This document shows, piece after piece, positions 1-11,210 of a stretch of DNA of 64,000 bases. The notes beneath the pieces are model-generated. The model saw only the letters and a program-made list of their open reading frames with translations. It ran no database searches and was not told the DNA's origin. The first letter of the stretch is position 1. Each line of letters starts with the position of its first letter. Position numbers and translations under genes: made by a program. The DNA lies in NCBI GenBank assembly GCA_030682135.1, contig JAUXQT010000008.1, positions 31,325 through 95,324 on the forward strand. The letters run 5' to 3'. The DNA is from Nitrospirota bacterium. GTDB taxonomy: Bacteria; Nitrospirota; Nitrospiria; Nitrospirales; Nitrospiraceae.

Positions 1-221
1 GGCTCCTTGTGCCAGCACGAGACCCCCAGGCGCTGGCGCTGGCCATACAGAAATTGTTGAGCGATCCGGCCGCGGCATCGAGGATGGGGGCTGCGGGACG
101 AACGGTGGTACGAGAGCAGTTCACGGCAGATCGCATGGTGGCGAAGACGACGGCAATCTTCGATGCGGCGGTACAAGATGCAGGCGGGCCGTTATCGGTC
201 CAGAATCAGGTGATCGCGTGA
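1..221 (+). CDS. Glycosyltransferase family 4, C-terminal fragment (5' end outside window)
   Basis: This is the last ~73 codons of a gene that begins before the window. The reading frame is open from base 3 and gives LLVPARDPQALA, the segment that normally follows the nucleotide-sugar-binding part of GT-B (group 4) glycosyltransferases. After it comes the usual helical tail with an RMGAAGR-like stretch and a REQF motif. The family moves a sugar from an activated donor onto a lipid-linked or growing glycan on the cytoplasmic face of the membrane. The stop overlaps the next start by 4 bases (GTGA), so the two genes are translationally coupled. Donor and acceptor cannot be told from this fragment. 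Confidence 0.8.
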   Translation, partial: LLVPARDPQALALAIQKLLSDPAAASRMGAAGRTVVREQFTADRMVAKTTAIFDAAVQDAGGPLSVQNQVIA

Positions 222-1111
222 AGACGGCAGCCTTGCCGGAGACAGAACAGATCTCCTGTCCCTGTGGGAGCCAGGTCCTGCCGATCGAGGTGTTTCAGAC
301 GCCGACCAGACGGTATGTCCGTTGCCCGGACTGTGAGCTGGTGTTTCTGAATCCTCGGCCGTTGACCACCGCAGTCGAGGAGTTCTACCGCGAAGACTAC
401 GACGAAGCCTATGGCGAGATAGAGGCCTCGTCGGATCGCGATCCGGTGTTCGAGAGTGTCGCGCGCCGTCTTGCCCGGTACCGGCAGCCGCCCGGGCGGC
501 TGCTCGATGTCGGTTGTGGGGATGGCGCGTTCCTCCTTCTTTGTCAGTCCGCGGGATGGAGCTGTTATGGACTGGAGTTGTCGAAGCGGGCCGCTGCGCG
601 CGCGGTTCGTCGCGGGGTGACGCTGTTGTCTCCCGATTCTTTGGAGAGGATCGGTGAGTGCGAACCTTTCGATGTCATTTCGCTGGTGAACGTGTTGGAG
701 ACGGTCACGAGTCCGGCGACAGTTCTCCGGCAGGTTGCGAAGGCTTTGGCGCCATCCGGTCTCCTGGTGATCAGAGCGACCAACGGGGCCTTTCATCTCC
801 CGATGCGGACACCGGCCAGATGGGTCGGGTCGCGCTACGATCAGGCCTTTCATCTCTTTCTCTATTCGCCGGAGGCCCTCCGTTCCTTGCTGCAGGGGAT
901 CGGATTGGAGACGATTGCGATCCATAACTCAGTTCCGAGTCGTGGGCCGCTCAATCCGGCGAATCCCTGGCTAAGCCGTCTCAAGTGGCGGATCGGTGCG
1001 GTCGCGTTCTGGTCCTGTGCGGAGTTGCTCTACAGGGTGACAGGAGGGCGTGTAGTTTGGGCTCCGTCATTTGAGCTCATCGCCAGACGGAGCGAGGGTT
1101 GTCATGAGTAA
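218..1111 (+). CDS. Class I SAM-dependent methyltransferase with N-terminal zinc-ribbon-like motif
   Basis: The 297-residue protein has four cysteines placed like a small zinc ribbon (C14, C16, C36, C39) followed by VFLNPRP. A SAM-binding glycine-rich loop, LLDVGCGDGAF, lies near residues 95-105. This architecture is known in sugar or polysaccharide methyltransferases from O-antigen and exopolysaccharide loci, and the neighbours here are glycosyltransferases and an AsnB-type amidotransferase. The GTG start overlaps the preceding stop by 4 bases. The next small gene starts inside its last codons (8-base overlap). The exact substrate cannot be read from sequence. Confidence 0.85.
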   Translation: MKTAALPETEQISCPCGSQVLPIEVFQTPTRRYVRCPDCELVFLNPRPLTTAVEEFYREDYDEAYGEIEASSDRDPVFESVARRLARYRQPPGRLLDVGCGDGAFLLLCQSAGWSCYGLELSKRAAARAVRRGVTLLSPDSLERIGECEPFDVISLVNVLETVTSPATVLRQVAKALAPSGLLVIRATNGAFHLPMRTPARWVGSRYDQAFHLFLYSPEALRSLLQGIGLETIAIHNSVPSRGPLNPANPWLSRLKWRIGAVAFWSCAELLYRVTGGRVVWAPSFELIARRSEGCHE

Positions 1112-1355
1112 ATCTCATTGGCTCAGTCTCCGGGGGAGGCGCTCACTCAGGTTCCTGGGTCTGGTCGTGGCGCTGTGCCTGCTTGGCGCATTGGCCACAC
1201 TCGGGGTGCGCTCGATATTCACCTCGGTGGGGTCTGCCAAACATATGAGGTATGAGCCCGTCGATGTGCCGCCTCAGGAGGTCTCGCCGCGGCACCAGAA
1301 GGAGCGGGAGGAGTACGACCGGCGGGAGCGAGCCGTGACGGAGAAGAATCGGTAG
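1104..1355 (+). CDS. Small single-pass membrane protein, unknown function
   Basis: This 83-residue protein starts at the ATG overlapping the methyltransferase stop by 8 bases. It has a basic N-terminus (about residues 1-14), one hydrophobic segment (about residues 15-35, rich in L, V and A) and a charged tail rich in R, E and K. That suggests an inner-membrane anchor with a hydrophilic C-terminal tail. No known family was recognised. Its place between two polysaccharide genes suggests a helper role in that pathway, but this is context only. Confidence 0.6.
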   Translation: MSKSHWLSLRGRRSLRFLGLVVALCLLGALATLGVRSIFTSVGSAKHMRYEPVDVPPQEVSPRHQKEREEYDRRERAVTEKNR

Positions 1356-1381
1356 CCACGTTTCATGGGAGCTCTTATTTC

Positions 1382-3309
<1,928 letters not shown>

Positions 3310-3313
<4 letters not shown>

Positions 3314-5718
3314 ACGTCGTTCTATTTTCAGAGGTCACGATCGAGCGGGTGATCGGCGGCGCCGAGCGAGTCCTCCGGCAGCAATCGTTGGGCCTCGCCA
3401 AGCTGGGCCATCAGGTGCGCGTCATCGTGCGGGCTCCCTGCGAGTCCGCCGAGGCGACATGCTCGATCGGCAAGGTGACGGAACGGCGCTATCCCGTGAC
3501 CAGAACCAGCGAGCCGGCTTTTGTCTGGTCTTCGGTCCAGAACTCCCTGCGCGCCTTTGATTTGGTGCGACAGACCGGTCCTGTCGATGTCGGGGTCATC
3601 CATCAATCATTGGCTGGCCTCGGTCCGATCTTGTCTCGCTATCGCGCGGTCGGACGCTGGGTTTATGTCTGTCATTCGCTGGCGCACGAGGAATACCTCA
3701 CGAGGGTGGAGCGGGCCTCTTCGACAGTGGAACGGGTGAGGCGGAAGCTGAGCGCGCGCGCCAGACGGTGGATTGAACGCATGGTGATGCGCCGCTGTCA
3801 TCATGTGGTGGTCTTGAGCGAATTCATGAAACGGCAGGTCATGGCCGCTCACGGCATTGGACCGAAGGATATGACGGTGATCCCTGGTGCAGCCGATCTT
3901 GCCCTGTTCTATCCGGCGGAGGATCGGGGCGAGGTCAGGCGCGAACTGAAAATTTCCGAGAGCCGCCGGGTGTTGTTCACGGTGCGGAATCTGGTCCCCC
4001 GCATGGGGTTGGAGCATCTGATTGAAGCCATGACGCTTCTCGGGGAGGAACGGCGGAATCTTCTCCTCTTGATCGGCGGGGAAGGCCCGCTCCGCCGGCG
4101 ATTGGAGGAGCTGATTCGCGGCAAGGGATTGCAAGATTTCGTGCAGTTGCTCGGGTTCGTGCCGGAGGAACAGTTGGCGAAGTATTTCCAGGCCTCTGAC
4201 TTGGTCGTGATGCCGACGCTGCAGCTTGAAGGGTTCGGTCTGGTCACGGTCGAAGCGCTGGCCTGCGGTACCCCGGTGATGGGGACGCCAGTTGGCGCGA
4301 TTCCAGAAGTCTTGAGCACGGTCGATCCGCTGTTGGTGACGGAAGGGACAGATGGAGGGGCTCTCGCAAAAACCCTACGATTATGGCTGACGCGATTCCG
4401 TGAGCAGCCTGGCGAGCGGGAACGCCTGTCGAAAAAAGGCCGGGAGGTCGTAGAGCGTCGCTTCAACTGGGACGCCCATACGGCTCAGCTGGATCGTCTC
4501 TTTGTCGCTGGTTCGATAGACGGACAGATGACCGGCGCGAAGAAGGTGATCCATGTGATCACGCGCCTCGACTATGGTGGGTCTGCGCAGAACACGATGT
4601 TGACGGCCCTCGGCCATGATCCTGCGCAGTTCGAACCGCTGGTGGTGGCCGGATATCCCGGTTCATGGGATGCGCAGGGCGGGCAGGCCGCGACGGAGGA
4701 GAATTGCCGGCGTCTCGATCGGGCCGGAGTTCGGTGGATGCTGCTGCCTTCCCTGACGCGAGCCGTTCACCCGCTGAAAGATCTTCAGGCCTTGTGGCAA
4801 TTGATTGGCCTCTTCCGGCGAGAGCAGCCGGCATTGGTCCATACCCATACGTCGAAGGCCGGCGTGGTGGGACGGATGGCCGCTTGGCTGGCGAGGGTGC
4901 CCGTCATCGTCCATACGCCGCATGGCCATGTGTTCTACGGCCATTTCGGCCCCTTCCGGTCATGGTTGTTTCTTCAGATCGAACGAGGGTTGAGCGTGAT
5001 CACAGACCGTCTGATCGCATTGACGGACGCGGAGCGGCAGGACCACCTCGATCGTGCTGTCGGCAGGGCAGACCAATTCGCTGTCGTGCCAAGCGGGATC
5101 GATCGTGAGAAGTTCGGACGAGCGAGGGCCCAAGGGAAACAACAGCCGGACTGGTTTGGTTGCCCTCCGGATGCGCTGGTCGTCGGATCGGTCGGGTGGC
5201 TCACCGATATTAAGGGCCATGAACATCTGCTCGAAGCCGTCGCGCTGTTGAGGCAGGATTTTCCCTCCCTCCATCTCGTGATCGTCGGGAGTGGGGATCG
5301 GCAGGAAGCATTATTACAGCAAGCGGAATCGCTCGGTCTCCGCGATGCCGTACATCTCCTCGGTCATAGGGACGATGTCGATATCTGCCTCGCGGGGATG
5401 GATCTGTTTGTCTTGCCCTCGTTGAATGAAGGGATGGGGCGTGCGTTGATCGAAGCCATGGCTGCTGGATTGCCGGTGATTGCTTCCAGCGTCGGAGGTA
5501 TTCCTGCCGTGGTCGATCACGAACGAACCGGCCTGCTGGTCTCACCAGGCGATGCCGGTGCCTTGGCAGGGGCGTTACGCCGGATGCTCGAGCGGCCGGA
5601 GTGGGCCAGGCAGTTAGGCGTCGCAGCGAGCCGCAGCGTGGATAGCCGATATGGGTCGCGCTCCATGGTCCATGCCATCGAATCCATCTTTGCCGAGGCG
5701 TTTCGTGTTCATGGGTAA
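3310..5718 (+). CDS. Fused double glycosyltransferase (two GT-B family 4 modules)
   Basis: The 802-residue protein contains two complete group 4 glycosyltransferases in one frame. Module one spans about residues 1-400. It has a GGAERVL start and EGFGLVTVEALACGTPV near residue 307, which is the donor-binding E-x7-E type motif. Module two starts near residue 407 (GAKKVIHVITRLDYGGS) and has NEGMGRALIEAMAAGLPV near residue 706. Each module is of normal length for a single enzyme, so this is a gene fusion. It would let two consecutive sugar transfers be made by one protein. The ATG overlaps the asnB stop by 4 bases. Confidence 0.88.
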
Positions 5719-7210
5719 GCGAGAGAGACAGAAGAGATGGGTCGGGCGGCTGATGCTGCCATCGATGGCGCTGGCGGTCGTGCTCAGTTGCATGGTCGGG
5801 CATGTCGAAGCGTCCGATGAGCGTCAGCAACTAGTGGCGACGTTCCATGTCCATAGCACCGCCAGTACCGGCGATATGACGGTTGAAGCCTTGGCTACAA
5901 GGGCGGAACAGCTCGGCCTGGATGTGCTGATACTGACCGATAATTTCTCGCTGCAGTATGAGTATGGGCTCTGGCCCTTGCGGGGTATCCTGAAACAACG
6001 AGTGAGTGCTCCCTCCCTGTTGGACTATGGGATTGAACGGTATCTCGATGAGATTGCGGCCGCGCAGCGCCGTCATCCGGCCCTCATCATTGTGCCTGGT
6101 GTTGAAGTCGCGCCCTATTACTATTGGACTGGTTCTCTGCCAGAACGCACCTTGACGATGCACAATGCGCAACGCAATCTCCTGGTGCTCGGCTTGACCA
6201 AGCCGGAGGATTACCGGTCCCTTCCTGCCAGTGGGAACCCGGCATCCTACAACTTCGATTGGCAGGTGGCGGTGAATGGCGCGCCGATCTTGTTGGTCCT
6301 TCCCGCCGTCTGGCTCTGGAGGCCCTTCCGGCCCGTGGCTGACCGGCGATCCCCTCAGCGAATGGTGTCCGTGGTCTTGATCGTCCTGGCGGTGGCGCTG
6401 GTGGCCAATGCCTGGCCGCTGAGTCAGCCGGCCTTTAGTTCCTATGACGCAGGGCTGGGATATCGTCCCTATCAGGCCCTCATCGATGATGTGAAGGCCA
6501 AAGGCGGACTGTCGTTCTGGTCGATGACGGAAGCGCGAGACTTTCATGAATATGGATTCGGGCCACTGGGAGCGTTCATTGTCAAGACGGAGGCTCACCC
6601 GGAATCGTTGTTGCAGACGACCGGGTATACCGGTTTCGGCGGGCTCTATCAGGATGGGCGAACCATCAATAAGCCCGGTGAACTCTGGGATCGGTTGCTT
6701 CAATTGCCGATAGATGAACAGCGGCCGGCTCCGGTGTTGATCGGGGAGTTGGCGTTTCACGGATTGAAGGATGCCGGGAAGGATCTGCATCGTCTGGTCA
6801 CGGTCCTGTCGGTGAAGGAACGAACGGTGCCAGCGGTGCTGGAGGCGCTGAGGGCAGGTCGTGCGTACGCAGTGGGTGAGGGAGATCACCATGTCCAGCT
6901 TCGGTTGGATGAGTTTCGAGTGTTCTGCCAGGGGGGGGCCAGATTTGCATCGATGGGTGATCGGCTGGATCCCGTCGGCGCTCGCGATCTGATGGTCCGC
7001 CTTTCGATCTCTGCGGCCGATCACGGGCGCCATCCTGTGAAGGTGCGGCTGATTCGTTCCGGGCAGGTCGTGGCGCAACTGGCAGGTGAGACGCCGTATC
7101 TTGTCGATTGGCCAGACAGCACCATGCCGACAGTAGAGCGGACGACCTATCGTGTAGAGATCACCGGCAGCGGCGAGCTGTTGAGTAACCCGATCTTTGT
7201 GGGGAAGTGA
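5711..7210 (+). CDS. PHP-domain-like membrane protein, probably degenerate
   Basis: The chosen ATG overlaps the preceding stop by 8 bases and gives 499 residues. A signal-like segment (about residues 12-30) precedes FHVHSTAST (H46, H48), the first metal motif of PHP phosphoesterases. The second motif reads LTDN (D77) where LTDH is usual. A later motif reads FWSMTE where a histidine is expected, so several metal ligands appear lost. Two hydrophobic segments (about residues 190-205 and 217-237) interrupt the domain, suggesting membrane embedding. A run of eight G lies in the gene near 6932. The cluster context suggests a polysaccharide role; catalytic activity is doubtful. Confidence 0.7.
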   Translation: MGKRERQKRWVGRLMLPSMALAVVLSCMVGHVEASDERQQLVATFHVHSTASTGDMTVEALATRAEQLGLDVLILTDNFSLQYEYGLWPLRGILKQRVSAPSLLDYGIERYLDEIAAAQRRHPALIIVPGVEVAPYYYWTGSLPERTLTMHNAQRNLLVLGLTKPEDYRSLPASGNPASYNFDWQVAVNGAPILLVLPAVWLWRPFRPVADRRSPQRMVSVVLIVLAVALVANAWPLSQPAFSSYDAGLGYRPYQALIDDVKAKGGLSFWSMTEARDFHEYGFGPLGAFIVKTEAHPESLLQTTGYTGFGGLYQDGRTINKPGELWDRLLQLPIDEQRPAPVLIGELAFHGLKDAGKDLHRLVTVLSVKERTVPAVLEALRAGRAYAVGEGDHHVQLRLDEFRVFCQGGARFASMGDRLDPVGARDLMVRLSISAADHGRHPVKVRLIRSGQVVAQLAGETPYLVDWPDSTMPTVERTTYRVEITGSGELLSNPIFVGK

Positions 7211-7299
7211 TGGGTGATCGGTGATGAGTGATGCGAGGCAGCTAGGACATCAGCATGAATGTACGCAGTTCCGTGCCCATCACTCATGACGGATCACTA
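7207..7299. repeat. GTGAT-type imperfect inverted repeat (hairpin element)
   Basis: The left arm, built from repeated GTGAT units (GTGATCGGTGATGAGTGATG), overlaps the stop codon of the PHP-like gene. The right arm, read on the other strand, gives GTGATCCGTCATGAGTGATG, an almost perfect match. About 45 bases form the loop. The right arm ends 6 bases before the ATG of the next gene, leaving no room for a normal Shine-Dalgarno sequence. Related GTGAT-rich hairpins lie inside both cobalamin riboswitches of this window. Confidence 0.7.
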
Positions 7300-7304
7300 A
7301 TTCT

Positions 7305-8015
7305 ATGCGTGTCACCATTCATCAACCGCAGTTCCTGCCCTGGCTGGGGTATTTGGACAAGATCGATCAGGCGGACCTATTTATTGCGTTAGACACGGTG
7401 CAGTTCAGAAAGAACGAATGGCAGAATCGCAATCGGATCAGAACGGCGGACGGGTGCCAATGGATCACAGTGCCGGTGATCCATCGCTTCGGCCAATTGG
7501 TGAAGGATGTGCGAATCAATCAGACCGTGAACTGGCGGGCTCAACATCTGCGGGCGCTCGAGATCCATTATGCGAAGGCTCCGTTTCGTGACCGCTATCT
7601 GCCAGAATTGCGCAGCCTCTATGAGTCCCCATGGGAACGGCTGCATGACGTGAATCTCGCGGTTATCCGCTGGTTATTAGGCGCCTTCGGGATTGCGACG
7701 CCTGTTCGCTGCGCATCGGAGTGGGAGGCGCGCGAAGAGCCCACCGATCGATTGATCGATCTGTGCCAGGCCGTTGGCGCATCGTGCTATCTGTCCGGTC
7801 CCGGCGGGGATGATTATCTGGACGTGCCTCGATTTGAGTCGTCCGGGGTGACGTTAGAGATGCAACGGTTCCAGCATCCGCTGTATCGGCAAGTCTATGA
7901 ACCGTTGATGCCGGCGATGTCGGCGATCGATCTGTTGTGTTGTTGCGGGCCTGAGGCGCTGACGCGATTGCGCGAAGCGCGGGCTGGGCAGAACGTACAT
8001 GCGGCGACAAAGTAG
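7305..8015 (+). CDS. WbqC-like family protein
   Basis: The 236-residue protein opens with IHQPQFLPWLGYLDKI, the signature of the WbqC-like family. Members sit in O-antigen and capsule loci and are linked to sugar modification, sometimes as acyl- or aminotransferase partners. The segment NEWQNRNRIRT and the later YLSGPGGDDYLD are also family-like. The length is normal for the family. The start codon follows a hairpin repeat with no clear ribosome-binding site, so it may rely on leaky initiation or an upstream hairpin. The biochemical role of the family is poorly defined. Confidence 0.85.
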   Translation: MRVTIHQPQFLPWLGYLDKIDQADLFIALDTVQFRKNEWQNRNRIRTADGCQWITVPVIHRFGQLVKDVRINQTVNWRAQHLRALEIHYAKAPFRDRYLPELRSLYESPWERLHDVNLAVIRWLLGAFGIATPVRCASEWEAREEPTDRLIDLCQAVGASCYLSGPGGDDYLDVPRFESSGVTLEMQRFQHPLYRQVYEPLMPAMSAIDLLCCCGPEALTRLREARAGQNVHAATK

Positions 8016-8099
8016 TAAGAGTCGGCGGGAAAAGTGTTGTGGCACGATGTGCATCGAACAATGGAATGGCTGCGAGTGGTGAGATCGGTATAGTCATGC

Positions 8100-8223
8100 A
8101 AGATGCTCAAACAGGCTGTCCAGCAAGGCCGCAGCCGACGAAAGCACCGGAGGCGTAGCCTCAGGGCTACGTTGAGGATGCGTTCGAGGCGAGAACGAAG
8201 CTGGCGGACTGTTTCAGCATCTT
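8100..8223. repeat. Hairpin repeat family, copy 1
   Basis: The ends are inverted: AAGATGCTCAAACAG at the left and CTGTTTCAGCATCTT at the right. The core contains GGAGGCGTAGCCTCAGGGCTACGTTGAGG, whose middle folds as GTAGCC-tca-GGGCTAC. The element is about 124 bp and stops just before the GAGGAGG ribosome-binding site of the PIG-L gene. The same family recurs at 13917, 14571 and 16310. Confidence 0.85.
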
Positions 8224-8242
8224 GGTAATCGAGGAGGATGGG

Positions 8243-8887
8243 ATGGCAACAGAGCGTAGAGTGCCGATGCGGATTCTGGCCATTGGCGCGCATCCGGACG
8301 ATATCGAGGCGGGGTGCGGGGGGACGTTGCTCAAGTATGCGCAGAAGGGCCATCGCATCTTTCTCCTGGTGATGACCGCCGGCGACAAGGGTGGATCGAG
8401 CGCCATACGCAAACGCGAACAGGCACGATCGGCGAAACAACTGGGTGTCGAAAAGATCTTCTGGGGCGGATACAGGGACACGGCAGTGCCGATGGGGCTG
8501 GACGTGATTCAGAAGATCGAGCAGGTGGTGGAGGAGGTGCAGCCGCACTTTATTTTCTCGCATTATCACGACGATACCCATCAGGACCATCGGCATCTGG
8601 CGATGAGTACGATCACCGCGACCCGTTACACCAAGAACGTGTTGTTCTATGAAGGGCCGACCACCCAGAATTTCTCACCGACCGTCTTCGTCGATATCGA
8701 CCAGGTGGTCGAGGAGAAGGTGAAATCGATCGAGGCCCATGCTTCGCAGGTAAAAAAAACCAACATCGAAGGGCTGAGTATCGTGGATGTGATTCGGGCC
8801 GGGGCGCATTTCCGCGGCATCCAGGGCCGGGTGAAAAACGCAGAAGGCTTTGTTCCGCTGCGTTTGTTTATTAATATCGGCATATGA
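8243..8887 (+). CDS. PIG-L family N-acetyl-sugar deacetylase
   Basis: The 214-residue protein carries the AHPDD zinc motif (H17, D20) and a second metal region HYHDDTHQDH, both hallmarks of the PIG-L/LmbE superfamily. These enzymes remove N-acetyl groups from sugars such as GlcNAc-linked intermediates. GAGGAGG at 8231-8237 precedes the chosen ATG by 5 bases and rules out the earlier in-frame codon. The stop overlaps the aminotransferase start (ATGA), so the pair is likely to act in one pathway that builds or edits an amino sugar of the surface glycan. Confidence 0.9.
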   Translation: MATERRVPMRILAIGAHPDDIEAGCGGTLLKYAQKGHRIFLLVMTAGDKGGSSAIRKREQARSAKQLGVEKIFWGGYRDTAVPMGLDVIQKIEQVVEEVQPHFIFSHYHDDTHQDHRHLAMSTITATRYTKNVLFYEGPTTQNFSPTVFVDIDQVVEEKVKSIEAHASQVKKTNIEGLSIVDVIRAGAHFRGIQGRVKNAEGFVPLRLFINIGI

Positions 8888-9963
8888 CCACTGTGGCGAC
8901 CATCATTCCCCATTCACGGCCTGCGATCGACGAAGAGGACTTGCGCGCAACGGCTGAGGTCCTGCGTTCAGGGCAGATTGCCCAAGGGCCCTGGGTCGAG
9001 CGATTCGAGCGCGCCATGGCATCGTTCGTGGGGGTGCGTGGCGGGGTGGCTGTCAGTTCTGGGACTGCGGCGCTAGAGTTGGCGTTGCGGGTGCTCGACG
9101 TCGGCCCCGGCGACGAAGTCATCATGCCGAGCTACGTCTGCCAGGCGCCCTGGCTTGCGACGCAACGGGTCGGGGCAGAGGCCCGGCTCGTCGATATCGA
9201 CCTGGATACGTTCAATATCGATCCGCTCGCTGCCTGCCAGGCGGTGACCAGAAAGACTCGCGCGATCATTGTCCCGCATCTGTTCGGCCTGCCGGCCAAT
9301 CTGACCGCACTTGAGCAGATTGGGATTCCGTTGATTGAAGATTGTGCGCAGACGCTGGGGGTTACGGAACAAGGTCGGCCTGTCGGGACGGTCGGACGGC
9401 TGACGGTCTGCTCTTTCTATGCGACGAAGTTGTTGTGCGCTGGAGAAGGTGGGATGGTGCTGTCGAATGTGAAGGGGGATTTCGAGCGAGTCCGGTCGCT
9501 GCGCGAATATGACGGCACACCGATATTGAACCCCTCCTCTTTTAATGTGAAGCTGACCGACATGCAAGCGGCGCTTGGGCTGTCCCAGCTGGGACGGTTC
9601 CCGGACTTTCATGAACGGCGCCAAATTCTTGCAGAAGCCTATGGTGTTGCACTCTCCTCCAAGGCTGCCGTCTGTCCGACTGCGCCTCCTGGCAGGACAC
9701 ACGGATATTATCGCTATGTGGTCAGACTTCCGCATCTCCGGACCAATCCCGATGGCCTTATGAGTCTCATCGGCACATTGGAACAGCAGGGGATTCATTA
9801 CCGTAAGCCGGTCTTTCGCCCGCTCCATCGCTATCTGGGTCAGTCCGGTTTTCCCAACAGCGACGAAGCAGACCGAACGGCCTTGTCGATTCCACTCTAT
9901 CCCGATCTCACAGACGACGAGGCCAGGCAGATTCTCCAATCGTTGGACGAGGTTTTTTCGTGA
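8884..9963 (+). CDS. DegT/DnrJ/EryC1/StrS family sugar aminotransferase
   Basis: The 359-residue protein is a fold-type I PLP enzyme. K182 in FYATKLLCAGEGG is the expected Schiff-base lysine, and IEDCAQTLG upstream supplies the PLP-ring aspartate. The N-terminal SSGTAALELAL is typical. The family usually transfers an amino group from glutamate to a nucleotide-linked keto-sugar. It overlaps the deacetylase upstream and the sugar-phosphate transferase downstream by 4 bases each, tying it to synthesis of an amino sugar for the polysaccharide. The exact sugar is unknown. Confidence 0.9.
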   Translation: MTTVATIIPHSRPAIDEEDLRATAEVLRSGQIAQGPWVERFERAMASFVGVRGGVAVSSGTAALELALRVLDVGPGDEVIMPSYVCQAPWLATQRVGAEARLVDIDLDTFNIDPLAACQAVTRKTRAIIVPHLFGLPANLTALEQIGIPLIEDCAQTLGVTEQGRPVGTVGRLTVCSFYATKLLCAGEGGMVLSNVKGDFERVRSLREYDGTPILNPSSFNVKLTDMQAALGLSQLGRFPDFHERRQILAEAYGVALSSKAAVCPTAPPGRTHGYYRYVVRLPHLRTNPDGLMSLIGTLEQQGIHYRKPVFRPLHRYLGQSGFPNSDEADRTALSIPLYPDLTDDEARQILQSLDEVFS

Positions 9964-11129
9964 AAGCCATCGGCGTTGAATCGTCGCCATTCGCAGTCCG
10001 CAGTAGTTGGCATTGGCTGACGCCTGCTGTGCTGGGGGCCTTGCTGGGCGTCGTGGCCTTGGCCGTTCCCACCGTACGTCAGCTCTTCGTCTTCGAAGGG
10101 CTTCGGTGGCTCTATATCCTGCTCTTTGCGTTTCTGGGCGCGGGCGCGTTGACGCCGATCATGGTGCATCTCAGTCATCAGTGGGGACTCGTCGATCAGC
10201 CGTCTGACCGGAAGATCCATGTGTACCCGACTCCCAGGCTCGGTGGGGTGGCCGTCTATCTGGGCTTTCTGGGTTCGGTGCTGTTGAACTCGATCCTGCC
10301 GGACTGGATGATCGCGACGTTGGTCGCCGGGTCGTTGTTATTGATCGTGGGTGTGATCGACGATGTCTGGGAATTGCCTGCCTCGTCGAAATTAGTCGCC
10401 CAGGTGATCGCAGCAGGAATCGTCATCTCGACGGGGAAGGTGTTGACCCTGTTTCCTGTCGGGCCGGTTGGCGATCTGGCGAACGTGCTGCTCACGTTGC
10501 TCTGGATCGTCGGGATCACGAACGCTTTCAATTTCTTCGACGGCATGGATGGTTTAGCCACGGGGCTGGCGATTCTCATTGCCGGATTCATGGGGGCGGT
10601 GGCATTTGAGACAAACCAGCCTGGAGTGGGCTGGCTCGCCATCGCCATCATCGGAGCCGGGGTCGGGTTTCTGCCCTATAATTTTCGAGGACGTAAGTCT
10701 GCTGTGATTTTTCTGGGAGACGGAGGGGCGACCTTCCTCGGGTTCACGCTGGCCTGTCTCGCGGTAAAAGGGAATTGGGCGGATCATAGTCCCATCGTCT
10801 CGTTCAGCAATCCGCTCCTCATCTTCGGCGTGCTGATCTACGACATGATCCACATTACCGTGGAGCGGGTGGCGACGGGGAAAGTGCATTCCGTCAAAGA
10901 ATGGCTGGACTACGTGGGGAAAGACCATCTCCACCATCGTCTGGAGCGTGCGTTAGGATCTCGCCAGGCGAGTGTTGCGATGATCTGTCTCATGACGATT
11001 TGCCTCGGGCTGGCGGCCCTGGCCCTCCGTCATGCCGGAACGGCTGAGGCGGTGTTGCTCCTCATCCAAGCCTGTTTAATTGTGGTCATGATCACGATTC
11101 TCGAATGGAGCGGACGCCAGAGACATTGA
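9960..11129 (+). CDS. MraY/WecA-type undecaprenyl-phosphate sugar-1-phosphate transferase
   Basis: The 389-residue polytopic membrane protein has the family signature motifs. These are PTPRLGGVAVY near residue 90, the catalytic DD pair at D134-D135, NFFDGMDGLATG (D194, D197), FLGDGGATFLGF, and a cytoplasmic DHLHHRL loop. The enzyme attaches a sugar-1-phosphate from a UDP-sugar to the undecaprenyl-phosphate carrier, which starts glycan assembly. The GTG start overlaps the aminotransferase stop. WecA-type (GlcNAc) is likelier than MraY because it sits in a polysaccharide cluster, but the sugar is not certain. Confidence 0.9.
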   Translation: MKAIGVESSPFAVRSSWHWLTPAVLGALLGVVALAVPTVRQLFVFEGLRWLYILLFAFLGAGALTPIMVHLSHQWGLVDQPSDRKIHVYPTPRLGGVAVYLGFLGSVLLNSILPDWMIATLVAGSLLLIVGVIDDVWELPASSKLVAQVIAAGIVISTGKVLTLFPVGPVGDLANVLLTLLWIVGITNAFNFFDGMDGLATGLAILIAGFMGAVAFETNQPGVGWLAIAIIGAGVGFLPYNFRGRKSAVIFLGDGGATFLGFTLACLAVKGNWADHSPIVSFSNPLLIFGVLIYDMIHITVERVATGKVHSVKEWLDYVGKDHLHHRLERALGSRQASVAMICLMTICLGLAALALRHAGTAEAVLLLIQACLIVVMITILEWSGRQRH

Positions 11130-11210
11130 GTTCTGGCACAACCTCTCCGGTTCAATCCGATGAACGTGTGACTTGAAGAGGACAGGTGGGAATTCGAGGG
11201 GATAGCCCGA

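Noticed and set aside
5831..7078. Long minus-strand open frame (415 codons) inside the PHP-like gene
   Set aside because: It is antisense to a gene with a clear signal peptide, PHP motif and ribosome-coupled start; its translation is rich in H, R, Q and P, typical of a shadow frame.
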